A stretch of DNA of 63,283 nt from an uncultured Lachnospiraceae bacterium (lineage in GTDB: Bacteria > Bacillota > Clostridia > Lachnospirales > Lachnospiraceae). The notes beneath the pieces were generated by a model. The model searched no databases and had not been told where the DNA came from. It saw nothing but the letters and a program-made list of their open reading frames with translations. A program made the translations under genes and the position numbers. Location of the stretch: contig CAMIYN010000002.1 of the NCBI GenBank assembly GCA_946403075.1, positions 1-63,283 of the forward strand. The letters are read 5' to 3'. Shown here piece by piece: positions 26,662 through 36,288 of this stretch; position 1 is the stretch's first letter, and each line of letters opens with the position of its first letter.

Positions 26662-29532
26662 TTAATCCGATACATTTATAGATTTTATATTATCAGAGTT
26701 TCTATTAATAATCTGCTCAAAAGTATCAAAACCATAATAATAATTATATACCTTATTTGCAAGTGATGCTGCATTTCCAGAAGAATATCCAAAAGGAATC
26801 ACAACATTCACTACTACTTCTGGATTTTGATATGGTGCAAATGATACAAATACTGCATGATTTGGTCTATCATTTCTCTCTTGGGCGGTACCCGTTTTCC
26901 CACATATTTCAATTGTTTGCCCTCTAAAAACTACTCTCGCTATACCTTCACTTATCACCGCTCTAAGCCCATCTTTTACAAGATTTAGATTTGCAGTAGA
27001 TACTTCCAATGCCCTTTTAAACTTAGGATTGATTTTGTTTAAAACATTTCCATTTTTATCTTGTATCCTATCTACTAAAGTTAAATCATATAATTTCCCA
27101 CCATTTGCAAATGCAGTAGTAAATTTTGCAAGTTGTGCATTATTATAGGCATGAGTTCCTTGTCCCATAGCAGATCTCTCAGGGTCTTGCCTTGATACAG
27201 TTGGCATGGACTCATCAATTTCTACACCAGATTTTTCATTTAACCCAAACATTTCTGCATATTTAATAAGCATCCTTAGACCTGTGTCTGTGGAATAAAC
27301 ATCATTCTCATCAGTTGACATAAGATGCCCTAAATTTGCAAAAAAAACATTGCAAGAATTTTTTATTCCATCAATCAAATTTAAATCCCCATGACTATAA
27401 GGATAAGCCCAACACTTTATTGGTGGATCTATCTCATCAAATATTCCTTTGCAAGTAATATGAGTATCTACATTTATCACACCTTCTTCGAGAGAAGCAA
27501 GTGCAGTTATTGGTTTAAATGAAGAACCAGGTGCTAACTGTGTCTGTGTAGTGCAGTTAACAAGTGGAAGTGAAGCATTTTTATTTAATTTATCAAAATA
27601 TTTTCTATTTGTAATCATATTGTTATCATATGATGGATAAGTAACCATTGCCTTTAATATCCCTTCAGTATTTGTTACACATATTGAACCATTACAAGGA
27701 TCAAGGGCAAGGTCTGATGGTTTTAATTTCATATCTCTTATAAGTCTTATGAAAAATGTAAAAATATAATCATCATTTGCATTTAATATCTTTTTATACT
27801 CAACTTCATTGTATTCTAAAAAACCTTGTTCAAATAATGCAAGACATAAAAGTCTATTTGTTATATAATTTTGCTTTATAGCAAATCGGTAAACCAATAA
27901 ATCAAAACTATCGTTATTATTTAATTGTGTAATTATATATTCTGACAAATATGTAAAAATTGTATCTCTATCACCATATCTATCAGTTGCATAAATTTTC
28001 GTTGTATCTATCCAGCCTTCTTCTATAGCCTTTAATAAAAAATTTCTAAGGCTAATCTCATCTTCCTTCCAAAGTTTGTATTCTCTCACATCTCTATCTA
28101 TTGCATCAGACATCAATATATTATTTGTGGTGTGTAGAAAAGTATACACATAAGCCATATAGTTTTGTTCTTCATTAGTTAAATCTTTTTGAAGTTTTGC
28201 ATTTTTATCCATTAAATTTCTATATATTATTCCCTTTACTCTTTCTCTACTCTCTAAAAAGATTCTTCTTATCTCTTTTTCTGCATACTGTGCTTCATAA
28301 TGTGTAAAATGTTCTACATCAATAACATTATTCTCTATTAATTTATAATATGCATCATATACAGGAATCTCCATAGTTGATGAATCTTTTCTCTGATTAT
28401 CTACATCTCTATTAACAATTTTACTTGCAATAATACCAGATAGCTGTTGTTCTATTAGATGATAATTGGCAATTTGGTCATTAACTGCTATACTCAAATA
28501 CACATCATTTCCAGATTTTGGCTCAACTGACTCCAATGTCTCCAAAATTTTTCCAGAAGAATCTACAATTATTCTCTTATATCCCTTTTGTCCACATAAA
28601 ACACTTTCATATTGTTTTTCAACACCAAGAAGTCCAACCATATCATTTATTGCATATTGTGGGTTTTCTTTTTTTAATTGACTAATCCTATTTTCTGAAG
28701 TATGACCTACATGCCCAACTATGTGAGCAAAATATATAGCATAATTATATCTTCTAACACTTGTCTCTTCTATATCAACACCCATTAACTCACCTTTATT
28801 TTCCATTATTTCAGTAGTGCAACCACTACTAACATTTGTAGAAATAATAGTAGGTTGATATTTTTGATATGATGTGAGTCTCATTGTAAAATGAATTCCT
28901 ATCATATCAAGTAAAATTCTATCATCGATTATTAGTGGCATAGAATTATCATCTCTTATTATATTCATTGCATATCTATTTTTTGAATATTCAAATGCTT
29001 CTTTTGCACTTATGTCTGATGGGTATCTATAATTTCTACCCTCATCCAAATCAGACAAAACTCTCCCATATATATTTGCTATAAAAGTCTTGTGTTGTTT
29101 TTCTGTAGAAGTTGTATAATGGAAATTTCCTTTTTTATCCATAGTTATAAAATATTTACTGTCTATTGTGCAGTTATATTTTCTAAGTATTAATGCTAAC
29201 TTTAAAAGCATTCTATTTCTTCTATTGATACCCAAATTATTTGCAGGATATGCATCAACATCTGCAATTGTAATATTTTTTACTAATTCATTATATGCAA
29301 GAATTTTCCCATCCACATCATATATATTCCCTCTCGCAGCAGGGACAGTTACTTCTTTTATAGATTTTTGAACATAATTATCAAAATAATACTGCCCATT
29401 CATAATTTGAAGAGAAAATAATCTTCCTATAATTACTATAAATAAAAACAAAAAAATCAAAATCAAAATATTTGTCCTTTGATTTTCTCCACTAAATGCC
29501 TCTATTAAACTTTTCCAAATCCTATAAAACAT
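26662..29532 (-). CDS. mrdA: Class B penicillin-binding protein 2 (elongation-specific transpeptidase) with a large insertion
   Basis: The 956-residue protein has one N-terminal membrane helix (about 24-43), a pedestal/dimerisation domain beginning TVPAARGNIYD, and a transpeptidase domain with the active Ser near 667 (APGSSFKPIT), SCN near 725 and KTG near 880 (CGKTGTAQE). Usual PBP2 proteins have 600-700 residues. The excess is a mostly alpha-helical segment of about 240 residues between roughly 370 and 610, placed between pedestal and catalytic domain. Longer PBP2 forms of this kind occur in some Clostridia as far as I recall, but the insertion's job is unknown. It crosslinks the glycan made by RodA. 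It sits 1 nt after mreD. Confidence 0.92.
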   Translation of the reverse strand: MFYRIWKSLIEAFSGENQRTNILILIFLFLFIVIIGRLFSLQIMNGQYYFDNYVQKSIKEVTVPAARGNIYDVDGKILAYNELVKNITIADVDAYPANNLGINRRNRMLLKLALILRKYNCTIDSKYFITMDKKGNFHYTTSTEKQHKTFIANIYGRVLSDLDEGRNYRYPSDISAKEAFEYSKNRYAMNIIRDDNSMPLIIDDRILLDMIGIHFTMRLTSYQKYQPTIISTNVSSGCTTEIMENKGELMGVDIEETSVRRYNYAIYFAHIVGHVGHTSENRISQLKKENPQYAINDMVGLLGVEKQYESVLCGQKGYKRIIVDSSGKILETLESVEPKSGNDVYLSIAVNDQIANYHLIEQQLSGIIASKIVNRDVDNQRKDSSTMEIPVYDAYYKLIENNVIDVEHFTHYEAQYAEKEIRRIFLESRERVKGIIYRNLMDKNAKLQKDLTNEEQNYMAYVYTFLHTTNNILMSDAIDRDVREYKLWKEDEISLRNFLLKAIEEGWIDTTKIYATDRYGDRDTIFTYLSEYIITQLNNNDSFDLLVYRFAIKQNYITNRLLCLALFEQGFLEYNEVEYKKILNANDDYIFTFFIRLIRDMKLKPSDLALDPCNGSICVTNTEGILKAMVTYPSYDNNMITNRKYFDKLNKNASLPLVNCTTQTQLAPGSSFKPITALASLEEGVINVDTHITCKGIFDEIDPPIKCWAYPYSHGDLNLIDGIKNSCNVFFANLGHLMSTDENDVYSTDTGLRMLIKYAEMFGLNEKSGVEIDESMPTVSRQDPERSAMGQGTHAYNNAQLAKFTTAFANGGKLYDLTLVDRIQDKNGNVLNKINPKFKRALEVSTANLNLVKDGLRAVISEGIARVVFRGQTIEICGKTGTAQERNDRPNHAVFVSFAPYQNPEVVVNVVIPFGYSSGNAASLANKVYNYYYGFDTFEQIINRNSDNIKSINVSD

Positions 29533-29533
29533 C

Positions 29534-30061
29534 TCAATTTCCCTTTTTTATGACATTATAATCATATAAAAATTTATATACTATAATTGTAATTATCAAT
29601 GTAAACAATATATTTGGAAGCATAATATTAAACAAACAGTATAAAAAATTAAATCTACCCCTTAAAAGAAAATGAATTATATAAATATAAATATTAAACA
29701 CAAAACAATTAACAATACTCAAAAGCATTGCAAGACTTATGCTGTCACCATAAAATGACTCATTTAGACTGCCATTCACATATCCAATTAAAGAATAAAT
29801 TAAAACATAAACACCAAAAGTCTCATCAAAATACATATCAAATAATAAACCTGCGACAATACCTACAATAATACCTATATTTTCACCATATAGTAAACCA
29901 TATGTGAAAACTATTATCAAAACCAGATTGGGTGATGACCTAAGAAATGTTATAAGTGGAAAAATTGAAGTCTGCATAATAAATGCAACAAATAAAATCG
30001 CTATATGTGTAAAAATCACAAAAGCTTTATATAAATTATTATCCCTTCTATTAACTCTCAT
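29534..30061 (-). CDS. mreD: Rod-shape-determining protein MreD
   Basis: The 175-residue integral membrane protein has five or six helices with the MreD pattern: SIFPLITFLRSSPNLVLII near residue 30 (the conserved Pro and Asn in the second helix) and YGLLYGENIGIIVGIVAGL followed by DMYFDETFG. MreD is a small membrane subunit of the elongasome that binds MreC. It starts 1 nt after the mreC stop and is followed 1 nt later by PBP2. Length is normal for the family. Identification rests on motif and position together, since MreD is poorly conserved. Confidence 0.85.
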   Translation of the reverse strand: MRVNRRDNNLYKAFVIFTHIAILFVAFIMQTSIFPLITFLRSSPNLVLIIVFTYGLLYGENIGIIVGIVAGLLFDMYFDETFGVYVLIYSLIGYVNGSLNESFYGDSISLAMLLSIVNCFVFNIYIYIIHFLLRGRFNFLYCLFNIMLPNILFTLIITIIVYKFLYDYNVIKKGN

Positions 30062-30062
30062 A

Positions 30063-30905
30063 TTACCTATCTAACATACTATCAGATTTTAATTTTGTTA
30101 TTACCAAAACTTCAGTCAAATTATTAAAATCAGTGACAGGTATACAATAACCACTCTTTGACAATTGATTATCATTAACTGATATATCTGCGGCATATCC
30201 TATTAATAAATTTGGTAAAAACTTTGATGAAATATTAGATGTAACTATTCTGTCGCCATCAACTATAGTTCCACTCATTTTAATATTAGTAATTTTTAAT
30301 CTATTTGTGTTATATAATGCAACATCACCTTCTACAATACAACTCTCAAGAGAGTGCTGAGTCATAGCAGAAACTCTTGATTCATCATCAATGATTGTCC
30401 TTACAGTAGAATAATTATAACCTACATATGTGACAATCCCACAAAGTCCACTGTCTGATAAAACATTCATATCTACTTTTATTCCATCTCTACTACCTCT
30501 ATCTATTTTAAATACTTGGAACCAGTCAGTTGATTCTTTTGCAATGACTCTACAAGCAATTTTCTCATATTGGGCATATTCATCTGATAAATTATATAAT
30601 TTTCTAAGTCTATCATTTTCATAAGATTCTGCCCTAAGTGTATTTATGGTATCATTCAATCTTGAAATCTCAGCTTCGAGTTCTGTAATTCTATTCTTTG
30701 TCTCATTTAGGGTTCTACGGTCAGAAAACAAACTCACAAAAAATTTGCCAAAATTATTTAGCCTATCTTGTATAGGCACAACAAAAAAAGAAAATCCATT
30801 TCTTATAGGGACAGTTAATCTTGGCATATAGTGAGAAAAAGTAATTGATGCAACCGACAACACAACCACCAATAATATAAAAATTCTTGACTGCTGATTT
30901 CTCAA
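30063..30905 (-). CDS. mreC: Rod-shape-determining protein MreC
   Basis: The 280-residue protein has a single N-terminal membrane helix (about 9-25), a coiled coil from about 65 to 100 (TKNRITELEAEISRLNDTI) and a beta-rich C-terminal domain with WFQVFKIDRGSRDG and DSGLCGIVTYVG, both hallmarks of MreC. It acts outside the membrane as a scaffold that activates PBP2-RodA. The start codon is TTG with AAAGGA about 10 nt upstream, and there is no nearby ATG. MreB, which normally precedes it, is absent: the next gene upstream is a phosphosugar mutase. A -10 box TATAAT at 30941-30946 makes it the probable first gene of the elongation operon. Confidence 0.92.
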   Translation of the reverse strand: MRNQQSRIFILLVVVLSVASITFSHYMPRLTVPIRNGFSFFVVPIQDRLNNFGKFFVSLFSDRRTLNETKNRITELEAEISRLNDTINTLRAESYENDRLRKLYNLSDEYAQYEKIACRVIAKESTDWFQVFKIDRGSRDGIKVDMNVLSDSGLCGIVTYVGYNYSTVRTIIDDESRVSAMTQHSLESCIVEGDVALYNTNRLKITNIKMSGTIVDGDRIVTSNISSKFLPNLLIGYAADISVNDNQLSKSGYCIPVTDFNNLTEVLVITKLKSDSMLDR

Positions 30906-30940
30906 AATTTAAATTTCCTTTAATTAATTCATAAAAATAT

Positions 30941-30946
30941 ATTATA
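30941..30946 (-). promoter_or_regulatory. Probable -10 box for the mreC-mreD-mrdA-rodA operon
   Basis: TATAAT about 35 bp before the mreC TTG. The -35 position reads TAATAA, a poor match, so the promoter is weak or activator-dependent. Repeat A lies just upstream. Confidence 0.4.
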
Positions 30947-30980
30947 GCATATTTTATAAAATTTTATTACTTTTTATTAA

Positions 30981-31084
30981 TGGCAACATCTAATAATGGA
31001 CAATTTCAAAATTTAATATTGAAAATTGCTAAATAATGAAGGTTCCATAGGAACATTAGCTAAAGGCTTTCAAGAAATTTCCTT
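30981..31084 (+). repeat. MITE-like repeat copy A
   Basis: Contains GCAACATCTAATAATGGACA at its left, identical to copy G, then TTTCAAAATTTAATATTG and the best core, GGTTCCATAGGAAC (31041-31054). The right end CAAGAAATTTCC supplies the last four codons and stop (KEIS) of the phosphosugar mutase gene. Confidence 0.65.
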
Positions 31085-32782
31085 AATCATTTTTAAAATT
31101 GCTGAATTTAAAATTTCAAATTTATTATCTGCAAGTGATAGGTCATTATCTTTTATATCATAATAAATCTTTATTTTGGGTTCTGTTCCTGATGGTCTAA
31201 TAGTTATAACACTATCATCATTTAAATAAAATGCTATAGTGTTATTTTTTGGCATATTAATTTTTGTTATTATACCATTTTTTATATCAATTTTTTCACT
31301 TAACAAATAATCAATTTTATATAATACTTCAATATCTGTAATTTTTTCTAATTTAGAATTTCTAATACATGACATAATATTATTCATATTTTCCATTCCA
31401 CTAATTCCATTAAATTCCAAATTAAAATTATAATTTTTAAATAAGCCATATCTTTCAAATATCAATTGTAAAAACTCAATTAAGTCAACACCATATTCTT
31501 TTAAAATTAAAGCTATCTCGAGTGTAATTAATGTAGCAGATACTGCATCTTTATCTCTCACATAGTCATCAACCAAAAATCCATAAGATTCTTCTGCTCC
31601 AAATATGAATTTCTTTTTATTATTTAATATTTCCTTTCCTATCCACTTAAAGCCAGTTAGAGTTGTAACTAAATCAATACCATAATTTTTACATATTGCA
31701 TCAATTAATCTTGTAGTTACAAAAGATTTAGCAACAAAACTTTTTTTATATTTATTCTTGTCTAAATTATGTAAAATATATTCAAGAATTATACTTGATA
31801 ATTCATTTCCAGTTAAAGGTAAATATTTATTTTTTTTATTTTTAACATAAACTCCAAGTCTATCACAGTCAGGGTCTGTAGCAACCACAATATCTGCATT
31901 TTTTTTCTTTGCTAAATCTAATGCTAGATCAAATGAATTTTTACTTTCAGGGTTTGGATATTTCAAAGTTTTAAATTCGCCATTTTTATCATCTTGTTCT
32001 TTAACAATATATAGATTTGTAAATCCTGCTTTTTTTATCGCACTATTTAAAAATTTTGAACCTGTACCATGTAATGGTGTATATACAACGATTAAATCAT
32101 TGCCATGCTTTTTTACATATTCTTTATTGATAATTTTACCTAATGCTTCCTTCTCAAATTTAACATCTAAATCTTTTTTAAGTTTAATTATTTTTTTTTG
32201 TTTTAATGCAGTCTCATAATCCATCGTTTTACATATAGAAATATCAGAAACTTTATTTACATATTCGATTATTTTTTCATCTTCTGGATATGAAAATTGT
32301 GCCCCATCAGATAAATACACTTTATAACCATTGTATTCTTTTGAATTATGTGAAGCTGTTATATTTATTCCAATTGCAGTTTTTAGATTTCTAACTGCAA
32401 AAGATAAAAAAGGGGTTGGCCTAACCCCATCAAACATATAAGTATTTATCCCATTTGCTGCAAAGGTTAATGCTACTTCTTTTGCAAACTCATAAGAATT
32501 ATTTCTTGTATCATATATAACTACAGCAGTTTTTCTATCCAAATTATTATCTTTCAAATAATTTGCTATCCCTTGAGTTACCCTTCTAATAGTATAGATA
32601 TTTATTCTATTAATTCCTACTCCCATTAAACCTCGCATCCCTGCTGTTCCAAAAGGTAGGTAATCAAAAAAACATTCTTTTATTACTTCATCATTATCTT
32701 TAATTTCATTTAACTTCTTTTTTGTATAACTATCAAGGAACTCATAATGCATCCATTTATTAAAATTTTCTAAATATTTCAC
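31070..32782 (-). CDS. Phospho-sugar mutase (phosphoglucomutase/phosphomannomutase family)
   Basis: The 570-residue alpha-D-phosphohexomutase has the phosphoserine loop TASHNSKEYNGYKVY near residue 145, the metal loop DPDCDRLG near 305, a sugar-binding GAEESYGF near 405 and the phosphate-binding C-terminal motif RPSGTEPKIK near 530. The long form with an N-terminal RFGTAGMRG-like motif (FGTAGMRGLMG) matches the PgcA-type phosphoglucomutases of Firmicutes. It interconverts hexose 1- and 6-phosphates and so feeds nucleotide-sugar synthesis for wall and exopolysaccharide. The start is GTG with GGAGG 6 nt upstream. Its last codons lie in repeat A. It forms an operon with cca and proS. Confidence 0.9.
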   Translation of the reverse strand: MKYLENFNKWMHYEFLDSYTKKKLNEIKDNDEVIKECFFDYLPFGTAGMRGLMGVGINRINIYTIRRVTQGIANYLKDNNLDRKTAVVIYDTRNNSYEFAKEVALTFAANGINTYMFDGVRPTPFLSFAVRNLKTAIGINITASHNSKEYNGYKVYLSDGAQFSYPEDEKIIEYVNKVSDISICKTMDYETALKQKKIIKLKKDLDVKFEKEALGKIINKEYVKKHGNDLIVVYTPLHGTGSKFLNSAIKKAGFTNLYIVKEQDDKNGEFKTLKYPNPESKNSFDLALDLAKKKNADIVVATDPDCDRLGVYVKNKKNKYLPLTGNELSSIILEYILHNLDKNKYKKSFVAKSFVTTRLIDAICKNYGIDLVTTLTGFKWIGKEILNNKKKFIFGAEESYGFLVDDYVRDKDAVSATLITLEIALILKEYGVDLIEFLQLIFERYGLFKNYNFNLEFNGISGMENMNNIMSCIRNSKLEKITDIEVLYKIDYLLSEKIDIKNGIITKINMPKNNTIAFYLNDDSVITIRPSGTEPKIKIYYDIKDNDLSLADNKFEILNSAILKMIKEIS

Positions 32783-32783
32783 T

Positions 32784-33977
32784 TTATACCTCCATTGCTA
32801 ATTCCATTAGTTTATCTTTTACATTTATAGTTTTATCACTATGAACTTTTTTTTGAAGTTCATATAAAACTTCCCCAACTTTTTTACCTTTTATCCCTAA
32901 CGACATTAAATCATAGCCATCAATATTTAAATCACTTATAAATATTGGTTCCTTCATAGTTTCAAAATTCATTACTTTATCAAAAATGTTGCTTAAATCC
33001 ATGCTCTCTTTAAAAGATACTATCTTAATCAAATCATAACAATTATCATACCCAATCTCACTAATTAACATTTTTAATTTCATATCTATTTGATTATTAT
33101 TAATTATTTTTTTAAAATCATTTACTTTTGTTAAAATAATATCAACATGTTTAATTAGTTCTACATCATATTTTAATTCTCTCAAAATTTTTTTAGGTAT
33201 AATTTCTGTTCCATAAAATAATGATATATAACCCATATATAATTTATCAGTTTTAAAAATTTTATCTAAATTTATTTTGTCAAAATCTTTTGCTATATAC
33301 TTTGCTAGTCCATATTCAACAAGCAAATTTATGGATTGTGGATTATTACTTGTAATTATTTTGTCTAATTCATTATGAATTCTTTCTTTACTAACTCTTT
33401 TTATATTTGAAGCAAATTTAATTATTGCATTTCTTGTGCTATCTTCTATCTTAAAACCAAATCTTGCAGCAAACCTAATAGCTCTAAGCATTCTTAAAGC
33501 ATCTTCATTAAATCGGTCTTCAGGATTACCTACTGCTTTAATTAATTTTTGTTTTATATCTTTAACTCCACCATATTTATCAATAAGCCCATATTTATCA
33601 TTGTATGCCATAGCATTGATTGTAAAATCTCGTCTTGATAAATCATAATACAATTCATCAACAAATTTTATAAAAGATGGATGTCTACCATCAATATAAG
33701 CCCCATCTATTCTAAATGTTGTCACTTCAAAACTTTGTGTTTTATCTTTTGTATTTATAATAACTGTAATTGTTCCATGTTCTATCCCTGTATCAACTGT
33801 TTTTTTGAATAATTTCTTTATTTCATTGGGCTTTGCATTAGTAGTTATATCATAGTCTGATACCCTTATCCCCAGCATCTGGTCTCTAACACAACCTCCA
33901 ACTATAAATGCATCAAAACCATTATCTTCTAAAGTATCAATGATATACCTAGCATTTTTTATCATATCAATTCTCAT
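32784..33977 (-). CDS. cca: CCA-adding tRNA nucleotidyltransferase / poly(A) polymerase family protein
   Basis: The 397-residue protein has the class II nucleotidyltransferase head AFIVGGCVRDQMLG and the catalytic SDYDITT (two Asp) within the first 45 residues, then the RNA-binding signature RFNEDALRMLRAIRFAARFG near residue 155. Length and motifs fit a Firmicutes CCA-adding enzyme better than a poly(A) polymerase, though the two cannot be separated safely by eye. Such an enzyme is needed here: the one tRNA gene in the window has no encoded CCA. The start (ATG 33977) overlaps the proS stop in TAATG. An in-frame ATG four codons later has GAG at a better distance and may be the true start. Confidence 0.85.
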   Translation of the reverse strand: MRIDMIKNARYIIDTLEDNGFDAFIVGGCVRDQMLGIRVSDYDITTNAKPNEIKKLFKKTVDTGIEHGTITVIINTKDKTQSFEVTTFRIDGAYIDGRHPSFIKFVDELYYDLSRRDFTINAMAYNDKYGLIDKYGGVKDIKQKLIKAVGNPEDRFNEDALRMLRAIRFAARFGFKIEDSTRNAIIKFASNIKRVSKERIHNELDKIITSNNPQSINLLVEYGLAKYIAKDFDKINLDKIFKTDKLYMGYISLFYGTEIIPKKILRELKYDVELIKHVDIILTKVNDFKKIINNNQIDMKLKMLISEIGYDNCYDLIKIVSFKESMDLSNIFDKVMNFETMKEPIFISDLNIDGYDLMSLGIKGKKVGEVLYELQKKVHSDKTINVKDKLMELAMEV

Positions 33978-35431
33978 TAATAAGCTCTTCCAAAAATCAC
34001 TTCATACTTTGCATCTCTTCCACAAACAGCACATTTATTATTAGATAAAACTTTATCAAATGGAATACACCTTGCAGTAATACCTGTATCATTTTTTAAT
34101 TTCTCTTCACACTCCTTTTCCCCACAATGCATCGCTCTCACAAAACCAGAACTTTTATCAATTTTATCTACCAACTCCTTTAAATTTGTGGCAACATCTA
34201 TATGTGAATTAAGAAATCTTTTTGCATCGTCAAACATTGATTTTTGAATATCATCTAATTCATATTTTATACTTTCTACTAAATTTATAGTTTTAATAAT
34301 TCTCTTTTGATGATTATCTCTTCTCACAAATACTACTTGTTCGTTCTCAATATCTTTTAGTCCTATTTCTATCCTAAGTGGAATTCCTCTCATCTCACTA
34401 TCTGCAAATTTAAATCCTGGTGATTTATCTGTCAAATCGATTTCTACTCTAAATCCTAAATTTATAAGTAAATTATATAACTCATTTGCTTTTTTTACAT
34501 TATTTTCATCTTTTACTTTTATTGGAATAATCATAATTTGAGTAGGAGCAACTTTTGGTGGTAATTTTAATCCTTCATTGTCACCATGAACCATTATTAT
34601 TGCACCAATAATTCTTGTAGATAATCCCCATGAAGTTTGATAGATATAACTTAATTCATTATTTTTATCTAAAAACTTAATTCCAAAAGCTTTTGCAAAT
34701 CCATCTCCAAAATTATGTGATGTTGCTGATTGTAAAGCTTTACCATCTCTCATTATTGATTCAACTGTATAAGTCTCAAGAGCACCAGCAAATTTTTCTT
34801 TTTCTGTTTTTTTACCTTTAATAACAGGTATTGCCAAAAAATTTTCTATAAAATCTGCATATGTATTTAACATTTTTATAGTAAAATCTTTTGCTTCTTC
34901 TATACTCTGATGTGCGGTGTGCCCCTCTTGCCAATAAAACTCTCTTGACCTAAGAAATGGTCTTGTTGTCTTTTCCCACCTAACAACTGATACCCATTGA
35001 TTTAAAAGTTTTGGTAAATCCCTATATGATTTTATTACATCTTTATAATAATCACAAAATAATGTTTCACTCGTTGGTCTCACACAGAGTCTTTCTTCCA
35101 ATACTTCATCTCCACCAACCGTTACCCAAGCACACTCAGGGGAAAATCCTTCTACATGCTCTTTTTCTTTTGTGAGTAAACTTTCTGGTATAAACATTGG
35201 CATAGCACAATTTTTTACAGATATTTTTTTAAATCTATTATCCAATTCTCTCATTATATTTTCCCATATAGCATAGCCATATGGTTCAATAATCATGCAG
35301 CCTTTTACACTACTATAATCACAAAGTCTTGTTTTTCTAACTATGTCTGTATACCACTTGGCAAAATCTTCATCTATATTTGTAATCTCTTTTACAATTA
35401 CTTTTTTTTTATCATTTGCTATTGTTTCCAT
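33977..35431 (-). CDS. proS: Prolyl-tRNA synthetase, archaeal/eukaryote-type (ProS type 3)
   Basis: The 484-residue class II synthetase has motif 2/3-type elements (RPTSETLFCDYYKD, RTRPFLRSREFYWQEGHTAH-type region near 150-165) and no editing insertion between motifs 2 and 3. It carries a C-terminal zinc-binding-like domain (CGEKECEEK ... CAVCGR) and ends in tyrosine, as archaeal/eukaryote-type ProRS do. This form is common in Clostridia and some other bacteria. The nearest Shine-Dalgarno, AAAGGAG, lies about 20 nt before the ATG, an unusual distance. The intervening AT-rich bases could form a small hairpin that shortens it. A good promoter sits about 150 bp upstream. I see no T-box element. 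Confidence 0.93.
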   Translation of the reverse strand: METIANDKKKVIVKEITNIDEDFAKWYTDIVRKTRLCDYSSVKGCMIIEPYGYAIWENIMRELDNRFKKISVKNCAMPMFIPESLLTKEKEHVEGFSPECAWVTVGGDEVLEERLCVRPTSETLFCDYYKDVIKSYRDLPKLLNQWVSVVRWEKTTRPFLRSREFYWQEGHTAHQSIEEAKDFTIKMLNTYADFIENFLAIPVIKGKKTEKEKFAGALETYTVESIMRDGKALQSATSHNFGDGFAKAFGIKFLDKNNELSYIYQTSWGLSTRIIGAIIMVHGDNEGLKLPPKVAPTQIMIIPIKVKDENNVKKANELYNLLINLGFRVEIDLTDKSPGFKFADSEMRGIPLRIEIGLKDIENEQVVFVRRDNHQKRIIKTINLVESIKYELDDIQKSMFDDAKRFLNSHIDVATNLKELVDKIDKSSGFVRAMHCGEKECEEKLKNDTGITARCIPFDKVLSNNKCAVCGRDAKYEVIFGRAY

Positions 35432-35579
35432 AATATTAAATTTAAAAATATCTCCTTTACATATTAATAATTATAACTTTAACACTTGTAGATATGATTT
35501 TACTTTGGAGTCTCAAAGTTATCACACTACGATTTACAAATCATTTTGCATTTTGTGTTAAATAATATCCCTAACTCAA

Positions 35580-35619
35580 ATATTTTAATATAAATAATAA
35601 ATATATGCAATATTTAATT
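35580..35619 (-). promoter_or_regulatory. proS-cca-pgm promoter inside a 38-bp block duplicated at 56232
   Basis: -35 TTGCAT (35605-35610), 17-bp spacer, -10 TAAAAT (35582-35587). The surrounding block of about 38 bp recurs with a single change upstream of ctpA. The predicted leader of about 145 nt contains small hairpins (for example CTTTG-AGACTC-CAAAG) of unknown role. Confidence 0.6.
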
Positions 35620-36265
35620 ATTTATTGAATATAGATGATGATAAAATTTTTATCAAATTATTTGAATATAAATAATTTAACAATGGTGTTAATTTTACAT
35701 AGTTAATTATATTATTAATGTGTGGAATAAAAGATAGAACTTGTAATATAAATAGAATTATTTCAGAAATCAGTAAAACTTCTAAAATACCAATAATCCC
35801 TCCTCCTACTCTATTGATAGTTCCTATGATGGGAACATAATCAATAATTAACAAAAATCTTGAAATAAATTTAATTATCAATAAAGATATAATGAAAACA
35901 ATTATATATGATAATAGCAAAATAATTGATTGAGAAAGTTTTGATATATTTTCTTGTGCCACGGTGGTAATTCCAGAGATAATACCATCTACTAATAATG
36001 GAAAATCTAAAATCTCTCTACTTTCTTCTATTGGAATTAGATTAGGGATATTTTGTATATTTTCACTAAGCACATTATTTAACCAAGTAGTATTTATAAA
36101 TTTTGAAAGAATAGGTGCACAAGTTTTTGACAAATAAACAGCAATAAAAATCGTAGCAATTGAAAAAAATTTATTAATTAATCCTACTTTTGTCCCTGCA
36201 ATGTAATTAAAAATTAAAACTAATATAAAAACTAAAAATATAAAAACTGGAATATATTTTTCCAT
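35618..36265 (-). CDS. CvpA-family membrane protein
   Basis: The 215-residue protein has four hydrophobic segments. The CvpA pattern is visible in the first two (AGTKVGLINKFFSIATIFIAVYLS) and in the third and fourth (FISRFLLIIDYVPIIGTINRVGGGIIGILEV), including the conserved NRVGG-GG turn. CvpA proteins are inner-membrane proteins linked to colicin V export and stress tolerance in other bacteria, with no defined activity in Firmicutes. It is the last gene of the scpA-to-cvpA operon, 23 nt after the uridine kinase gene. AGAGGTG precedes the ATG. Confidence 0.75.
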   Translation of the reverse strand: MEKYIPVFIFLVFILVLIFNYIAGTKVGLINKFFSIATIFIAVYLSKTCAPILSKFINTTWLNNVLSENIQNIPNLIPIEESREILDFPLLVDGIISGITTVAQENISKLSQSIILLLSYIIVFIISLLIIKFISRFLLIIDYVPIIGTINRVGGGIIGILEVLLISEIILFILQVLSFIPHINNIINYVKLTPLLNYLYSNNLIKILSSSIFNK

Positions 36266-36288
36266 ATTTAATCACCTCTAATAATTAA

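Noticed and set aside
35432-35617. T-box riboswitch before proS
   Set aside because: No recognisable T-box sequence, Stem I specifier region or terminator/antiterminator pair; only short weak hairpins.
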